NCBI GenBank assembly: GCA_028873795.1
Contig: JAPPNP010000072.1
Location: 1-34,040, forward strand
Origin: Chloroflexota bacterium
GTDB lineage: Bacteria; Chloroflexota; UBA11872
Length of the DNA: 34,040 nt
Reading direction: 5' to 3'
Below are positions 10,389 to 18,529 of the stretch, piece after piece. The position numbers and the translations under genes are program-made. The notes beneath the pieces are model-generated. The model saw nothing but the letters and a program-made list of their open reading frames with translations, was not told where the DNA came from and ran no database searches. The first letter of the stretch is position 1. The number at the start of each line of letters is the position of its first letter.

Positions 10389-11419
10389 AGGAGCGGGACA
10401 CGCCGCCGGAAGTCGCTGGTCAGGCCGCGCCGCTGGTAGCCCGGCCGGCCCTTCGGAGTGGCTTCTTGAGCCTCCGCACGCTGCTGAGCTTCGCTATCGC
10501 CGCGGCGCTGCTGGTGCTGGTGTGGTTTCTGAACGATCTATCGGTCGAGGAGATCTTGGATCGCCTGTCCCGCGCGAATCCCTGGTTGATTGTGGCGGCA
10601 TTCGTGGTCTACGGCTTGAACTTCCCGATGCGGACCTTGCGCTGGCGAATCTTGCTCAACAACACGGTCAAACATGAGGAGACAACCCCGAGATACACGA
10701 TGTGGGGCTTGTTCCAGATCCTCTACATCTCGTGGTTTGTGAACGGCGTCATTCCGCTCAAGATGGGGGATGTTTACCGGGCCTACATGGCCCGCGCCAA
10801 CTACGGCACGTCGCTCACGCGCACGTTGGGGACGGTGTTCACCGAACGGGTGCTGGACGTCGTGACGTTGATCGTGATCGTGCTGGCGAGTTCGGTCTTC
10901 GTGCTGCGGCTGCCAGAGGTTGGTGAGGACGTGGGCCGCATCATCCTGGTGGCGGTGGTGGTGCTGGCCGTTCTGGCCGCGGCAGTCTTCGCGATGCTCC
11001 TGTTCGGCAGTCCGATCTTCCGACGGTTCCCGAAGCGGGTGGCGGAGATCTACGAGCGCTTCCATAGCGGCGTCTTCGATAGCTGGACCTGGCGCAGCGG
11101 ACCCTATCTCTGGCTGCTGAGCTTCGCCATCTGGTCGGCGGAGATGGGCCGCCTGACCCTCGTGACGCGGGCCGTTGGACTTGAGCTGGGGCTTGGCACG
11201 ATTTTCTTCAGCGGCGCGGCCGCGTCGCTGTTGCTGGCATTTCCGACGCCCGGCGGCCTAGGCGCCGTGGATGGCGGGATCATTGGCCTGCTGCGGGTGG
11301 CGGGCGGTGTGAGCGCCGGTCCGGCTGGGGTGGTGGCGATCATCGATCGGTTCATCTCCTATTGGTGCGTCACGGTTTCCGGCGCGGCGATGTTTGCGTT
11401 GACGAGAATGAAGCGATAG
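10385..11419 (+). CDS. Flippase-like membrane protein (lysylphosphatidylglycerol synthase TM / UPF0104 family)
   Basis: A 344-residue membrane protein with about eight helices, of the family that includes the membrane half of MprF and archaeal AglD. The signature FPMRTLRWRILL early on, SWFVNGVIPLKMGDVYRAY in the middle, and AFPTPGGLGAVDGG near the C-terminus are typical. The MprF part flips lysyl-lipid; many stand-alone members sit in glycan clusters and are presumed to move lipid-linked sugars. GTG 10385 overlaps the preceding TGA (GTGA), implying translational coupling; an upstream in-frame start at 10337 would add a proline-rich tail unlike the family. Confidence 0.85.
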   Translation: MKERDTPPEVAGQAAPLVARPALRSGFLSLRTLLSFAIAAALLVLVWFLNDLSVEEILDRLSRANPWLIVAAFVVYGLNFPMRTLRWRILLNNTVKHEETTPRYTMWGLFQILYISWFVNGVIPLKMGDVYRAYMARANYGTSLTRTLGTVFTERVLDVVTLIVIVLASSVFVLRLPEVGEDVGRIILVAVVVLAVLAAAVFAMLLFGSPIFRRFPKRVAEIYERFHSGVFDSWTWRSGPYLWLLSFAIWSAEMGRLTLVTRAVGLELGLGTIFFSGAAASLLLAFPTPGGLGAVDGGIIGLLRVAGGVSAGPAGVVAIIDRFISYWCVTVSGAAMFALTRMKR

Positions 11420-11427
11420 GTCGACGC

Positions 11428-12603
11428 GTGCGGGTGGGCATCGACTACACGTCCGCCGCCACGCAACGCGAAGGCATAGGCCGCGCGACGCGGGAGCTAG
11501 TGGGCGCGATGCTGCGGCTGCCGGACTGTCCCGAGCTGCATCTGGTCTATGCCCATCGGGGCCCGGTGCCCGAGGCTGACGCGCTGGCCGTCAACGAGCG
11601 AGTCAGGGTGCGGCGGCTGCCGCTGAGCCCCCGACTCATGCTGGCGGGCTGGTACAAGGCGCGTCTGCCGCTGCCCATCGAGGCGCTGCTCGGCCCGCTG
11701 CACGTGATGCACGGGCCCGACTTCGTGCTCCCGCCGCGCCTGGCGGCCGCCGGCGTCGTCACCGTGCACGACCTGGCGTTCGTGACCCGGCCCGAGGACG
11801 CGCACCCGGCGCAGCGCAGATTCCTGGAGTCCGCCGTGCCGTTGTCGATCGACCGCGCGCGGCTGGTGGTGGCGGTCTCCGAGACCACGCGCAAGGACCT
11901 GATGACGCGCTACGGCGTGCGCCCGCACCGGATTCGCGTCGTGCCGAACGCGGTGAGCGCCGAGTTTCATGAGCGCGACGGCGACCAAGAACTGGCCGAG
12001 GCGCGGCGCCGGCTGCGGCTCCCCGAGGACTACCTGCTGAGCGTGGGCACGATTCATCCGCGGAAGAATCTCGGGGGACTGGCCCGCGCGGCCGCATCGA
12101 GCGCGCGGCAGTTGGGGCGGCCGCTGCCGGTGCTGCACGTCGGACGCGAAGGCTGGCTGTGCGAGCGCGTGTTTGCCGACGTCGAGACGGCCGGACCGCC
12201 CGGCATTCGCTTCGTCGGCCAAATCAGCGACGCCACGCTGCGCGCGCTCTATCGCCAGGCGGCGGCGCTGGTGTATCCGAGCTTCGCCGAGGGATTCGGC
12301 CTCCCCATCCTGGAGGCTTACGCCTGCGGCACGCCGGTCGTCACGTCGAACGGATCCGGAATGCTCGAGGCTGCCGGCGACGCGGCCGAGCTGGTGGACC
12401 CGCACGATCCCGACTCGATTGCCGCCGGCATCGTGCGCGTGGCGCAGGATGCGGAGCGGCGCGCGGAGTTGGTGGAGCGGGGCCGGCGTCGGCTTGAGCA
12501 TTTTTCCTGGTCCCGCTCGGCGCGGCAGATGCTCGACGTTTACGCCGAGGCGCGCCGAGGTAAGGCGGCGCCCGAGAACGGCCGGACTGAGACGAAGCGG
12601 TAG
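11428..12603 (+). CDS. GT4-family glycosyltransferase (first of three)
   Basis: A 391-residue retaining glycosyltransferase of the GT-B fold. The N-terminal domain begins VRVGIDYTSAATQREGIGRA, with the glycine-rich acceptor-side loop, and contains VVTVHDLAF and VVAVSETTRKDL. The C-terminal domain has the nucleotide-sugar site SVGTIHPRKN and the E-x7-E motif EGFGLPILE followed by AYACGTPVV. Start GTG 11428 lies 8 bases after the preceding stop. The frame stays open upstream to 11362, inside the previous gene, which is unlikely to be used. Layout resembles mannosyl- or rhamnosyltransferases with a 'GVGRYT'-like loop, but donor and acceptor cannot be told from sequence. Confidence 0.88.
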   Translation: MRVGIDYTSAATQREGIGRATRELVGAMLRLPDCPELHLVYAHRGPVPEADALAVNERVRVRRLPLSPRLMLAGWYKARLPLPIEALLGPLHVMHGPDFVLPPRLAAAGVVTVHDLAFVTRPEDAHPAQRRFLESAVPLSIDRARLVVAVSETTRKDLMTRYGVRPHRIRVVPNAVSAEFHERDGDQELAEARRRLRLPEDYLLSVGTIHPRKNLGGLARAAASSARQLGRPLPVLHVGREGWLCERVFADVETAGPPGIRFVGQISDATLRALYRQAAALVYPSFAEGFGLPILEAYACGTPVVTSNGSGMLEAAGDAAELVDPHDPDSIAAGIVRVAQDAERRAELVERGRRRLEHFSWSRSARQMLDVYAEARRGKAAPENGRTETKR

Positions 12604-12624
12604 ACTGCGGCTGAGGCAAGGCGC

Positions 12625-13296
12625 ATGACACCTCCCGACATCCTGAGCTACGCCGTCCTGGGCGTGGTGGCCTACTTGCTTGGCAGCGTGCCGGTCGCGT
12701 TGATCATGTCCGCGGTGCTCAAGCGGACGGATCTGCGAAGGATCGGTTCCGGCAATTTGGGCGTGCTGAACACGATGTTCAACGTGGGCAAGCTGCCCGG
12801 CCTGCTCACGATCGTCGGCCACGGCATCTTGGCCGCGCTCACCGTGTTTCTGGCGGGATGGTTTCCCGAGGGGTGGTTCCCCTGGGGATGGCAGTATCCG
12901 GCCGATTGGTGGGTTCCGATGCGAGACGATGTCGGTCTCATGGTTGCCATGGCCGGCCTCACGGCGGGCAACATGTGGCAGCTCTTCGCCAAGTTTCGCG
13001 GCAGCCGCGGCAGCACCACGGTGGGTTGGGCGCTCCTGGTAGCCGCGCCGCTCATGCTGCTGGTGCTCTTTGGCGTGTGGCTGGCGGCGATTCTGGCCTT
13101 GCGGCGCAACGTGCCCGCGGCCCGCGTGCTTCACGCGGCCATCCCGGTGGTATTCGGGCTCATGCAGGGCTCGTGGACGTTTGCCATCGGTGGGGCCGTG
13201 ATTGCGGTGCTGCTTACCCTGAAAGTCGCCTTTAGCGGAGACGACGCCACGGCCCTAGGCGTCTACCGGCGGTTCGGCATCAACGAAAACCGCTAG
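12625..13296 (+). CDS. PlsY-fold membrane protein with degenerate acyltransferase motifs
   Basis: A 223-residue polytopic protein with the layout of glycerol-3-phosphate acyltransferase PlsY: YLLGSVPVALI in the first helix, then RRIGSGNLGVLNTMFNVGK (39-56). PlsY normally reads GSGNxGATNVxRxxGK, so the Arg is Phe51 or Asn here. The usual DxxKG is GHGIL (65-69). The usual GHxxPxFxxFKGGKGVAT is GNMWQLFAKFRGSRGSTT (115-132), losing the His and the GGKG. No C-terminal His-Arg-x-x-Asn motif is evident. The fold is kept and the catalytic and glycerol-phosphate-binding residues are not, so acyl-phosphate chemistry on glycerol-3-phosphate is doubtful. Its position among glycosyltransferases suggests a role in glycolipid synthesis or transport. 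Start ATG 12625, 21 bases after the preceding stop. Confidence 0.75.
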   Translation: MTPPDILSYAVLGVVAYLLGSVPVALIMSAVLKRTDLRRIGSGNLGVLNTMFNVGKLPGLLTIVGHGILAALTVFLAGWFPEGWFPWGWQYPADWWVPMRDDVGLMVAMAGLTAGNMWQLFAKFRGSRGSTTVGWALLVAAPLMLLVLFGVWLAAILALRRNVPAARVLHAAIPVVFGLMQGSWTFAIGGAVIAVLLTLKVAFSGDDATALGVYRRFGINENR

Positions 13297-13311
13297 GCGC
13301 GCAAACCTCCG

Positions 13312-14367
13312 GTGCGCGTCGAGCTCAACGCCCTCTTTCGCCTATCGCCGCTGACAGGCACCGGCCAGCACCTGGAGCATCTGGTCGCCGCGCTGCGGGC
13401 CGGGTACCCGGACGTCGAAATCATCGAGCGCGTGCCCGGCCGCCGACTGCAGGGCAGGGCCGGAAAAGTGTGGTGGGAGCAGGTGGCGTGGCCCGCGGCG
13501 AGCCGATCCGCGGACGTGCTGCATGCGCCGCACCTCGCGCCGCCGATCGCCGCTCCGCGCGCCATCGTGACCGCGCATGACGCCATCCCGTTCGTGCTGC
13601 CCGAGTACGGCGCCGGCCGCCTGCGGCGGCTGTACAACGGGCTGGTCCGCGTGGGGCTGCGGCGTACGCGTCACCTGATCGCGGTGTCGCACTGGACTCG
13701 GCGCGACCTCACGCGGGTGCTGGGCGTGCCGGCCGAGCGCATCCACGTGGTCCACAACGGCATCGCCGCCAGCCTTACCCCGACGCCCGATGCCGGCGCC
13801 GCGTCGATTCGGGAGCACTACGGCCTTCCGGCCCGCTTTGCGCTGTATCTGGGGGCCCTGGACGCTCGGAAGAACCTGGGCGTGCTGCTTCGAGCCTGGC
13901 CCGAAATCTGGGCGGCGACGGGCGTGGCGCTCGCGGTGGTCGGACGCGCGCCGAGGCCCACGAGCCTGGTCTATGTGGACTGGTTCCGGGGACACGACGA
14001 TGCCCCCTGGCTGCACGTGATTGGCGAGGTGCCGGAGAGGGACAAGGCGGGCCTCTATCGGGCCGCCGCCGTCTTCGTGTTTCCCTCGCGCTACGAGGGG
14101 TTCGGGCTCGACCCGTTGGAGGCCATGGCGTGCGGCGTTCCGGTCGTGGCGTCCGATGCAACGTCGGTACCGGAAGTCGTGGGGGACGCCGCGGTTTTCG
14201 CGGCGCCCGATGACGTCGAAGCCTGGCAAGCGTCGGTGGCGGATGTGCTGAGCGATCCCAACCGCGCCGCCTCGCTGCGCGACGCGGGCATGGCACGGGC
14301 GCGTGCGTTCACGTGGGAACGCGCCGCCGAGGCCACGATGGCGGTCTACGCCAAGGCGGCGGGATGA
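13312..14367 (+). CDS. GT4-family glycosyltransferase (second of three)
   Basis: A 351-residue GT-B glycosyltransferase. It begins VRVELNALFRLSPLTGTGQH, contains AIVTAHDAIPF and LIAVSHWTRRDL in the acceptor domain, LYLGALDARKNLGVLL at the start of the donor domain, and YEGFGLDPLEAMACGVPVV with the E-x7-E pair. It resembles the first transferase of the cluster in plan (HD-P/F and VS-x-x-T/W-R-x-DL landmarks), so the two may descend from one duplication. GTG 13312 begins 15 bases after the PlsY-like stop. The last codons overlap the next gene as ATGA. Confidence 0.88.
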   Translation: MRVELNALFRLSPLTGTGQHLEHLVAALRAGYPDVEIIERVPGRRLQGRAGKVWWEQVAWPAASRSADVLHAPHLAPPIAAPRAIVTAHDAIPFVLPEYGAGRLRRLYNGLVRVGLRRTRHLIAVSHWTRRDLTRVLGVPAERIHVVHNGIAASLTPTPDAGAASIREHYGLPARFALYLGALDARKNLGVLLRAWPEIWAATGVALAVVGRAPRPTSLVYVDWFRGHDDAPWLHVIGEVPERDKAGLYRAAAVFVFPSRYEGFGLDPLEAMACGVPVVASDATSVPEVVGDAAVFAAPDDVEAWQASVADVLSDPNRAASLRDAGMARARAFTWERAAEATMAVYAKAAG

Positions 14368-15461
14368 AAGTCCTGATGGCGTCGAAAGCGCTGGTGATGG
14401 GCGCGTATCACGCCAAGCTCGTAGCCCTCGGCGCCCAGCCGGGCATCGAACTGCTCGCCCTGGCGCCCGAATCTTGGATCGAAGGCGGCCGGCGGCAACG
14501 CGCCGAACCGGTGTCGCCCGAGCACTACGGTCTGCGCTACCAGCCCCTGCGGCTGAACGGACGCTTTCACCTGCACTGGTGGCCCGGGCTCGCAGGCGCG
14601 GTCCGTGAGTTTCAGCCCGATCTCGTGCATATCGACGAAGAGCCATACAACGCGGCGACCGTGCATGCGTGCCGAATTGCCCGCAGCCGAGGCGCGCGCG
14701 TGGTCTTCTTCGCCTGGCAGAACATCCGGCGGCGCTATCCGCCGCCGTTTGCGTGGTTCGAGCGCTACGTGTTCGGTCGCGCCGCGGGCATCGCCGGGAC
14801 GGCGACCGCGGGCGACGTGCTGCGGGCCAAGGGCTTCGCCGGCCCGCTGGCCGTGATTCCCCAATTCGGTGTAGACCCAGAGCGATTTGCACCCGGCGAC
14901 GATGGGGGTGGAAGCACATTTCGCATCGGATTCGCCGGGCGGCTGGTCCACGAAAAGGGCATCGAGCTGCTGGTGGAGGCGGCGCGGCGAATTGACGGCG
15001 ACGTGGAGCTGCTGATCGCGGGCGCCGGGCCGCTCGACGACGCGATTGGCGGGCAGGCGGCCGGCGATGACCGCGTGCGATTGCTGGGCGCGTTGCCCAG
15101 CGCGGAAATGCCAGGGTTCTACCGAGACCTGGACGTGCTCGTGCTGCCGACGCTGGGACGGCGGGGGTGGACCGAGCAATTCGGGCGCGCGGCCATCGAG
15201 GCCATGGCCTGCGGGGTGTCGGTGATCGTCTCGGACGCGGGCGAGCTGCCGGCGGTGGTGGGCCAGGCGGGACGGATAGTTCCGGCCGGTGACGTTGAGG
15301 CGCTTCAGCGGGCGCTGACTGACTTGCGGGTGGATGCAAGCGAGCGCAGCCGGCTTGCCGAAGCGGGACGAGCGCGCGTGCTAGCGGAATTCACCCATGC
15401 ACGGATTGCCGAGACGACGGCGGCGTTCTATCGAGAAGTGATGGACGGCCCCGACCGCTAA
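14364..15461 (+). CDS. GT4-family glycosyltransferase (third of three)
   Basis: A 365-residue GT-B enzyme. Start ATG 14364 overlaps the preceding TGA (ATGA); MKVLMASKALVMGAYHAKL is the expected N-terminal strand-loop-helix. The donor domain shows IGFAGRLVHEKGIELLVEAA and a variant E-x7-E, EQFGRAAIEAMACG. The acceptor domain has DLVHIDEEPYNAAT and FFAWQNIRRRYP, a layout seen in transferases that act on lipid-linked or secondary-metabolite acceptors. Donor and acceptor are unknown. It is the last gene of the plus-strand cluster; its stop overlaps by 4 bases the stop of the convergent oxidoreductase, leaving no room for a terminator. Confidence 0.88.
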   Translation: MKVLMASKALVMGAYHAKLVALGAQPGIELLALAPESWIEGGRRQRAEPVSPEHYGLRYQPLRLNGRFHLHWWPGLAGAVREFQPDLVHIDEEPYNAATVHACRIARSRGARVVFFAWQNIRRRYPPPFAWFERYVFGRAAGIAGTATAGDVLRAKGFAGPLAVIPQFGVDPERFAPGDDGGGSTFRIGFAGRLVHEKGIELLVEAARRIDGDVELLIAGAGPLDDAIGGQAAGDDRVRLLGALPSAEMPGFYRDLDVLVLPTLGRRGWTEQFGRAAIEAMACGVSVIVSDAGELPAVVGQAGRIVPAGDVEALQRALTDLRVDASERSRLAEAGRARVLAEFTHARIAETTAAFYREVMDGPDR

Positions 15462-16732
15462 CCGCCGACGATCTCGCCCTCGACGGGGTCCACGCGAATC
15501 CCCTGCGCTTCGGTCCACTCCACGGCGGCGTCGACTTCGTCGTGCTCACCCTCGACCAGCAGCTGGACCCAGCCGATTCCCCCGTCGATATCCGCGCGGC
15601 GGATGTCGAGCCGCAGGTCGAATCGCCGCGCCAGCTCGTTCACGATCGGAGATTGGATCTTGTCGGCGGGGTAGGTGAGCTGCAGACGCATGCGGGCGGG
15701 CCCGCGCCGGGAAACGGCTCGTCCGCCTCTTCCGTCCCACGGATCATCGACCTCGACCGACCCGCCGGACTCGGCCGCTTCGCGCACCGCGTCCAGCACT
15801 GCGAGCGTGCGGATGGCGTCAAGGCTGGTGACGACCGGCGCCGTGCGCTGACGCACGACCCGGACGAACTCGGCGATCTCGCCGTCGAACATGGCCTGCC
15901 AGGCGTCGCCGAAGTGATGCAGCGTGGCGGGCCGGTCGAAGGTGCGACTGGCGGTGGCGTTCACTTCCACCGTCGCCTCGAATACGTCGCTGCGCAGGCG
16001 ACCGGCGCGACCGACGAGGTCGATCACGTCGGCGTGCGCGGGCGAAGCCTGCGACACCACGAGCGCGGCGGTCACGCCGTCGTCGAAGGTCATCAGGATG
16101 GAGGAGGTTTCGTCGCTCCCGGTGTCGCCGCGATCCACGACGCGCGCGCTCACGCTCACGACGCGGGCTCGGTGCAGCCACAGCACCTGGTCGACGAGGT
16201 GGCTGCCGACGAAGGCAAGCTGTCCGCCTCCGCGCGCAGGCTCGGCCAGCCAGCCTTGGAGCGGTGGACCGCCTTTGAGCGCGACGATGCTCACGATCTC
16301 GCCGGTCAGACCGCGCGCGAGCAGGTCGCGCAGGTGCGTGCGGGCGGCGTGGAACCGCAGACAGTAGCCGGGCATCACGACCACGCCCCGCTCGCGGGCC
16401 GCCGTGGCGACGCTCTCGGCCTCGACGCGGTTGCGAGCGAGGGGCTTCTCAACGAGTACATGAAGTCCGGCGTCGATGCAGGCAAGCGCCGAATCCGCCA
16501 GCGCGTCGTGGGGCACGGCAATCACGGCCGCGTCCGCGACCCCGCTTGCGGCCATGGACTTGGTGTCGTGGAAGGCTTGCACGCCATCGCGCGCGACCTC
16601 GCGAGTCGCGGTCGGATCGGTGTCCACCGCCGCGGTGAGCACCGCGTCGGAGGCATCCTGAATCGACGGCAGCAGCCGGGAGACCATGTGGTCGCCGCAG
16701 CCCACCGCCGCGACGCGCAGGGGATCAGCCAT
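15458..16732 (-). CDS. Gfo/Idh/MocA-family oxidoreductase fused to a C-terminal NIL domain
   Basis: A 424-residue protein in two parts. Residues 1 to about 330 form an NAD(P)-dependent sugar-type oxidoreductase: Rossmann start VAAVGCGDHM, the VEKPLARN loop, and GSHLVDQVLWL in the substrate domain. It ends as such proteins do with VLDAVREAAESGGSVEV. A short arginine-rich linker follows, then residues 348-424 read MRLQLTYPADKIQSP, RRADIDGGIGWVQLLVEG and end VDPVEGEIV. That is a NIL domain, an ACT-like module known from the C-terminus of MetN and from small free-standing proteins, where it binds methionine or related ligands. Met348 (15691-15689) could serve as an internal start. The substrate is unknown; a ligand-sensing tail on this enzyme family is unusual. 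Confidence 0.85.
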   Translation of the reverse strand: MADPLRVAAVGCGDHMVSRLLPSIQDASDAVLTAAVDTDPTATREVARDGVQAFHDTKSMAASGVADAAVIAVPHDALADSALACIDAGLHVLVEKPLARNRVEAESVATAARERGVVVMPGYCLRFHAARTHLRDLLARGLTGEIVSIVALKGGPPLQGWLAEPARGGGQLAFVGSHLVDQVLWLHRARVVSVSARVVDRGDTGSDETSSILMTFDDGVTAALVVSQASPAHADVIDLVGRAGRLRSDVFEATVEVNATASRTFDRPATLHHFGDAWQAMFDGEIAEFVRVVRQRTAPVVTSLDAIRTLAVLDAVREAAESGGSVEVDDPWDGRGGRAVSRRGPARMRLQLTYPADKIQSPIVNELARRFDLRLDIRRADIDGGIGWVQLLVEGEHDEVDAAVEWTEAQGIRVDPVEGEIVGG

Positions 16733-16746
16733 GTGGGCGCCTCGTC

Positions 16747-16764
16747 GCCGGCTTCATGGCCGGC
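16747..16764. other. Short palindrome between the ABC permease and the oxidoreductase
   Basis: GCCGGC at 16747-16752 is repeated in inverse at 16759-16764 around a 6-base loop, in the 47-base gap between two minus-strand genes. It could attenuate read-through from the ABC operon into the oxidoreductase gene. There is no T tract. Confidence 0.3.
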
Positions 16765-16779
16765 ATTGTAGTGGGGCGG

Positions 16780-17619
16780 TCAGATGTCCCGACGCTGGAA
16801 CGCGCGAACCGCATAGGCGAGCGCCAGCACCAGATACACCGCGGCCACCAGCAGCATCCATCCGGAGGGCGGGTTGAGCGAGCTGAACGGGCCTCCCGTC
16901 ATGCCAGTCGTCGACCCCGATTGCTGGGCCAACTGCGCGCCCGCGAGATCCCAGAGCGCCCGCGTGGGCAGCAGCACGCTCGTGGCGATGCCGATGTCGA
17001 ACGTCACCGGGTTGTCGAGAAAGTTGCCGATCTGCTCGATGACGCCGCCGACCAGCGCGACCGCGTAAAGCGTGAACACGACCACGCCGTTGGCCAGCGT
17101 GCCCAACCGGGTGCTGCCCGCGATGGTGACCGCCAGCAGCACGGCGGCCGCGAACAGCATGGCGAAGGGCGCCGTCCAGGCACGCTCCGCGAATTGCCCC
17201 GTGATGATGGCGACGACGGCAATCATGACCGCCGTCGAAATGCCGATGAAGACCGTGAGGAGCAGCAGATTGCCCAGAAACTTGCCCAGCACGATGGAGC
17301 TCCGGCGCAACGGACGCGCCGCCACGGCGTGCATCGTGCCCTGGTCGATCTCGCCCGAAATGGACCCGACGGCGAGGAAGATGGCGAGCAGCGAGGCCAC
17401 GAAATTGAGGCTCCACATGCCGCCCTGCAGCATGAACCCGACGATTACGCGCTGCATGGACGCCGTGAGGTCGGGATCGGTCGAGATGTCGCGGTAGCCA
17501 AACCACACGCCCACGCCGTAGAGCGCCAGAAAGCCGCCGATCACGACGGCGGCCGCCAGCACCACGCGGCGGCGCACGGCCTCCCGCAGCGTGTGATCGG
17601 CCACGATCCAGAGGCTCAT
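16780..17619 (-). CDS. ABC-2 type transporter permease
   Basis: A 279-residue membrane protein with six hydrophobic segments, including VVLAAAVVIGGFLALYGV, SLNFVASLLAIFLAVGSI, LLLLTVFIGISTAVMIAVV and a last VAAVYLVLALAYAV. After the second segment comes the ABC-2 signature SGEIDQGTMHAVAARPLRRS, the coupling region of NosY/NatB-type permeases. It starts at ATG 17619, sharing ATGA with the ATPase gene, and two subunits with two ATPases would form the transporter. The cargo is not evident; such pairs export ions, lipids or antibiotics, or act in stress responses. Confidence 0.87.
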   Translation of the reverse strand: MSLWIVADHTLREAVRRRVVLAAAVVIGGFLALYGVGVWFGYRDISTDPDLTASMQRVIVGFMLQGGMWSLNFVASLLAIFLAVGSISGEIDQGTMHAVAARPLRRSSIVLGKFLGNLLLLTVFIGISTAVMIAVVAIITGQFAERAWTAPFAMLFAAAVLLAVTIAGSTRLGTLANGVVVFTLYAVALVGGVIEQIGNFLDNPVTFDIGIATSVLLPTRALWDLAGAQLAQQSGSTTGMTGGPFSSLNPPSGWMLLVAAVYLVLALAYAVRAFQRRDI

Positions 17620-18527
17620 TGGTCGGTCGAGTCCGCCAGGCGCACGAACAGGTCTTCCAGGCTGTTGGAGCGGACCTGGACCTCGTAGATGGAAACACCG
17701 GCGCCCGCGAGATTGGCGGTGATGCGCGCGATCTCCTCGTCACTGCCCGCCGTCAGCGTGTAGCGGCCCTCATCCGGCCGCGCCGACAGCGGCTCCAGCC
17801 CGGCGGCGCGCAGCGCGGCGTCGGCGCCGTCGCCAAGCCGCAGTTCAACCTCGCGGGCCGCCAGCAGCTGCCGCAGGTCGCCCGCGGCGACGACCTGGCC
17901 ACGGTTGATGATGGCGACCTGGTCGCACACCTGCTCGATTTCGGACAGCAGGTGCGAGTTCAGAAATACGGTGGTGCCGCCCGCGCGCAGCGCGCGAATG
18001 ATGTCCCGCACGTCGCGCCGGCCGATGGGGTCGAGCGCCGACGTCGGCTCGTCCAGCACAACCAGCGGCGGTTCGGCCAGCAGCGCTTGCGCCAGCCCAA
18101 TGCGTTGCAGCATGCCCTTGGAGAACGTGGCCAGGCGGTCGCGTCGACGCTGCGCCAGGCCAACGAGCTCGAGCATTTCGGGCACCCGGCGGCTGCGCGT
18201 GTCCCGGTCCAGACCGGCCAGTCGACCGTGAAAGTCGAGGAACTCCGACGCGTGCATCCATTCGTGAAAGCGAAACGTCTCGGGGAGAAAGCCAATCCGC
18301 CGCCGCGCCGCGAGGCTGCCCGCCGGATGACCCAGCACGGTTACGTCTCCCGCGGTGGCTTGCACCAGGCCGAGAATGATCTTCACCACGGTGCTCTTGC
18401 CGGCGCCGTTCGGTCCGAGGAATCCAAAGACTTCGCCCCGAGGCACGCTCAGATCGACGCCGCGTACGGCGTGCGTATCGCCGAACGACTTGTGCAAGCC
18501 GGTGGCATGGATGGCGGCTTGGTCCAT
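17616..18527 (-). CDS. ABC transporter ATP-binding protein
   Basis: A 303-residue ATPase for the permease encoded next. Walker A GPNGAGKST is at 38-46, the Q-loop region at LPETFRF, the signature FSKGMLQR from 135 (the family's SGG-type motif with Lys at the second position, common in ABC-2 exporters), Walker B LVVLDEP at 155-161, and NSHLLSEIEQVCDQVAII with the switch histidine. After about residue 220 a C-terminal domain (ELRLGDGADAALRAAGLEP) of the kind found in NatA/BcrA-type exporters follows. ATG 18527 starts 2 bases after the upstream stop. Confidence 0.92.
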   Translation of the reverse strand: MDQAAIHATGLHKSFGDTHAVRGVDLSVPRGEVFGFLGPNGAGKSTVVKIILGLVQATAGDVTVLGHPAGSLAARRRIGFLPETFRFHEWMHASEFLDFHGRLAGLDRDTRSRRVPEMLELVGLAQRRRDRLATFSKGMLQRIGLAQALLAEPPLVVLDEPTSALDPIGRRDVRDIIRALRAGGTTVFLNSHLLSEIEQVCDQVAIINRGQVVAAGDLRQLLAAREVELRLGDGADAALRAAGLEPLSARPDEGRYTLTAGSDEEIARITANLAGAGVSIYEVQVRSNSLEDLFVRLADSTDQ

Positions 18528-18529
18528 GC

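Noticed and set aside
11497-15339. Very long minus-strand frames (545 and 665 codons) opposite the glycosyltransferases
   Set aside because: Arginine/histidine/proline-rich composition and no domain; the plus-strand frames carry complete GT4 and membrane-protein motifs.
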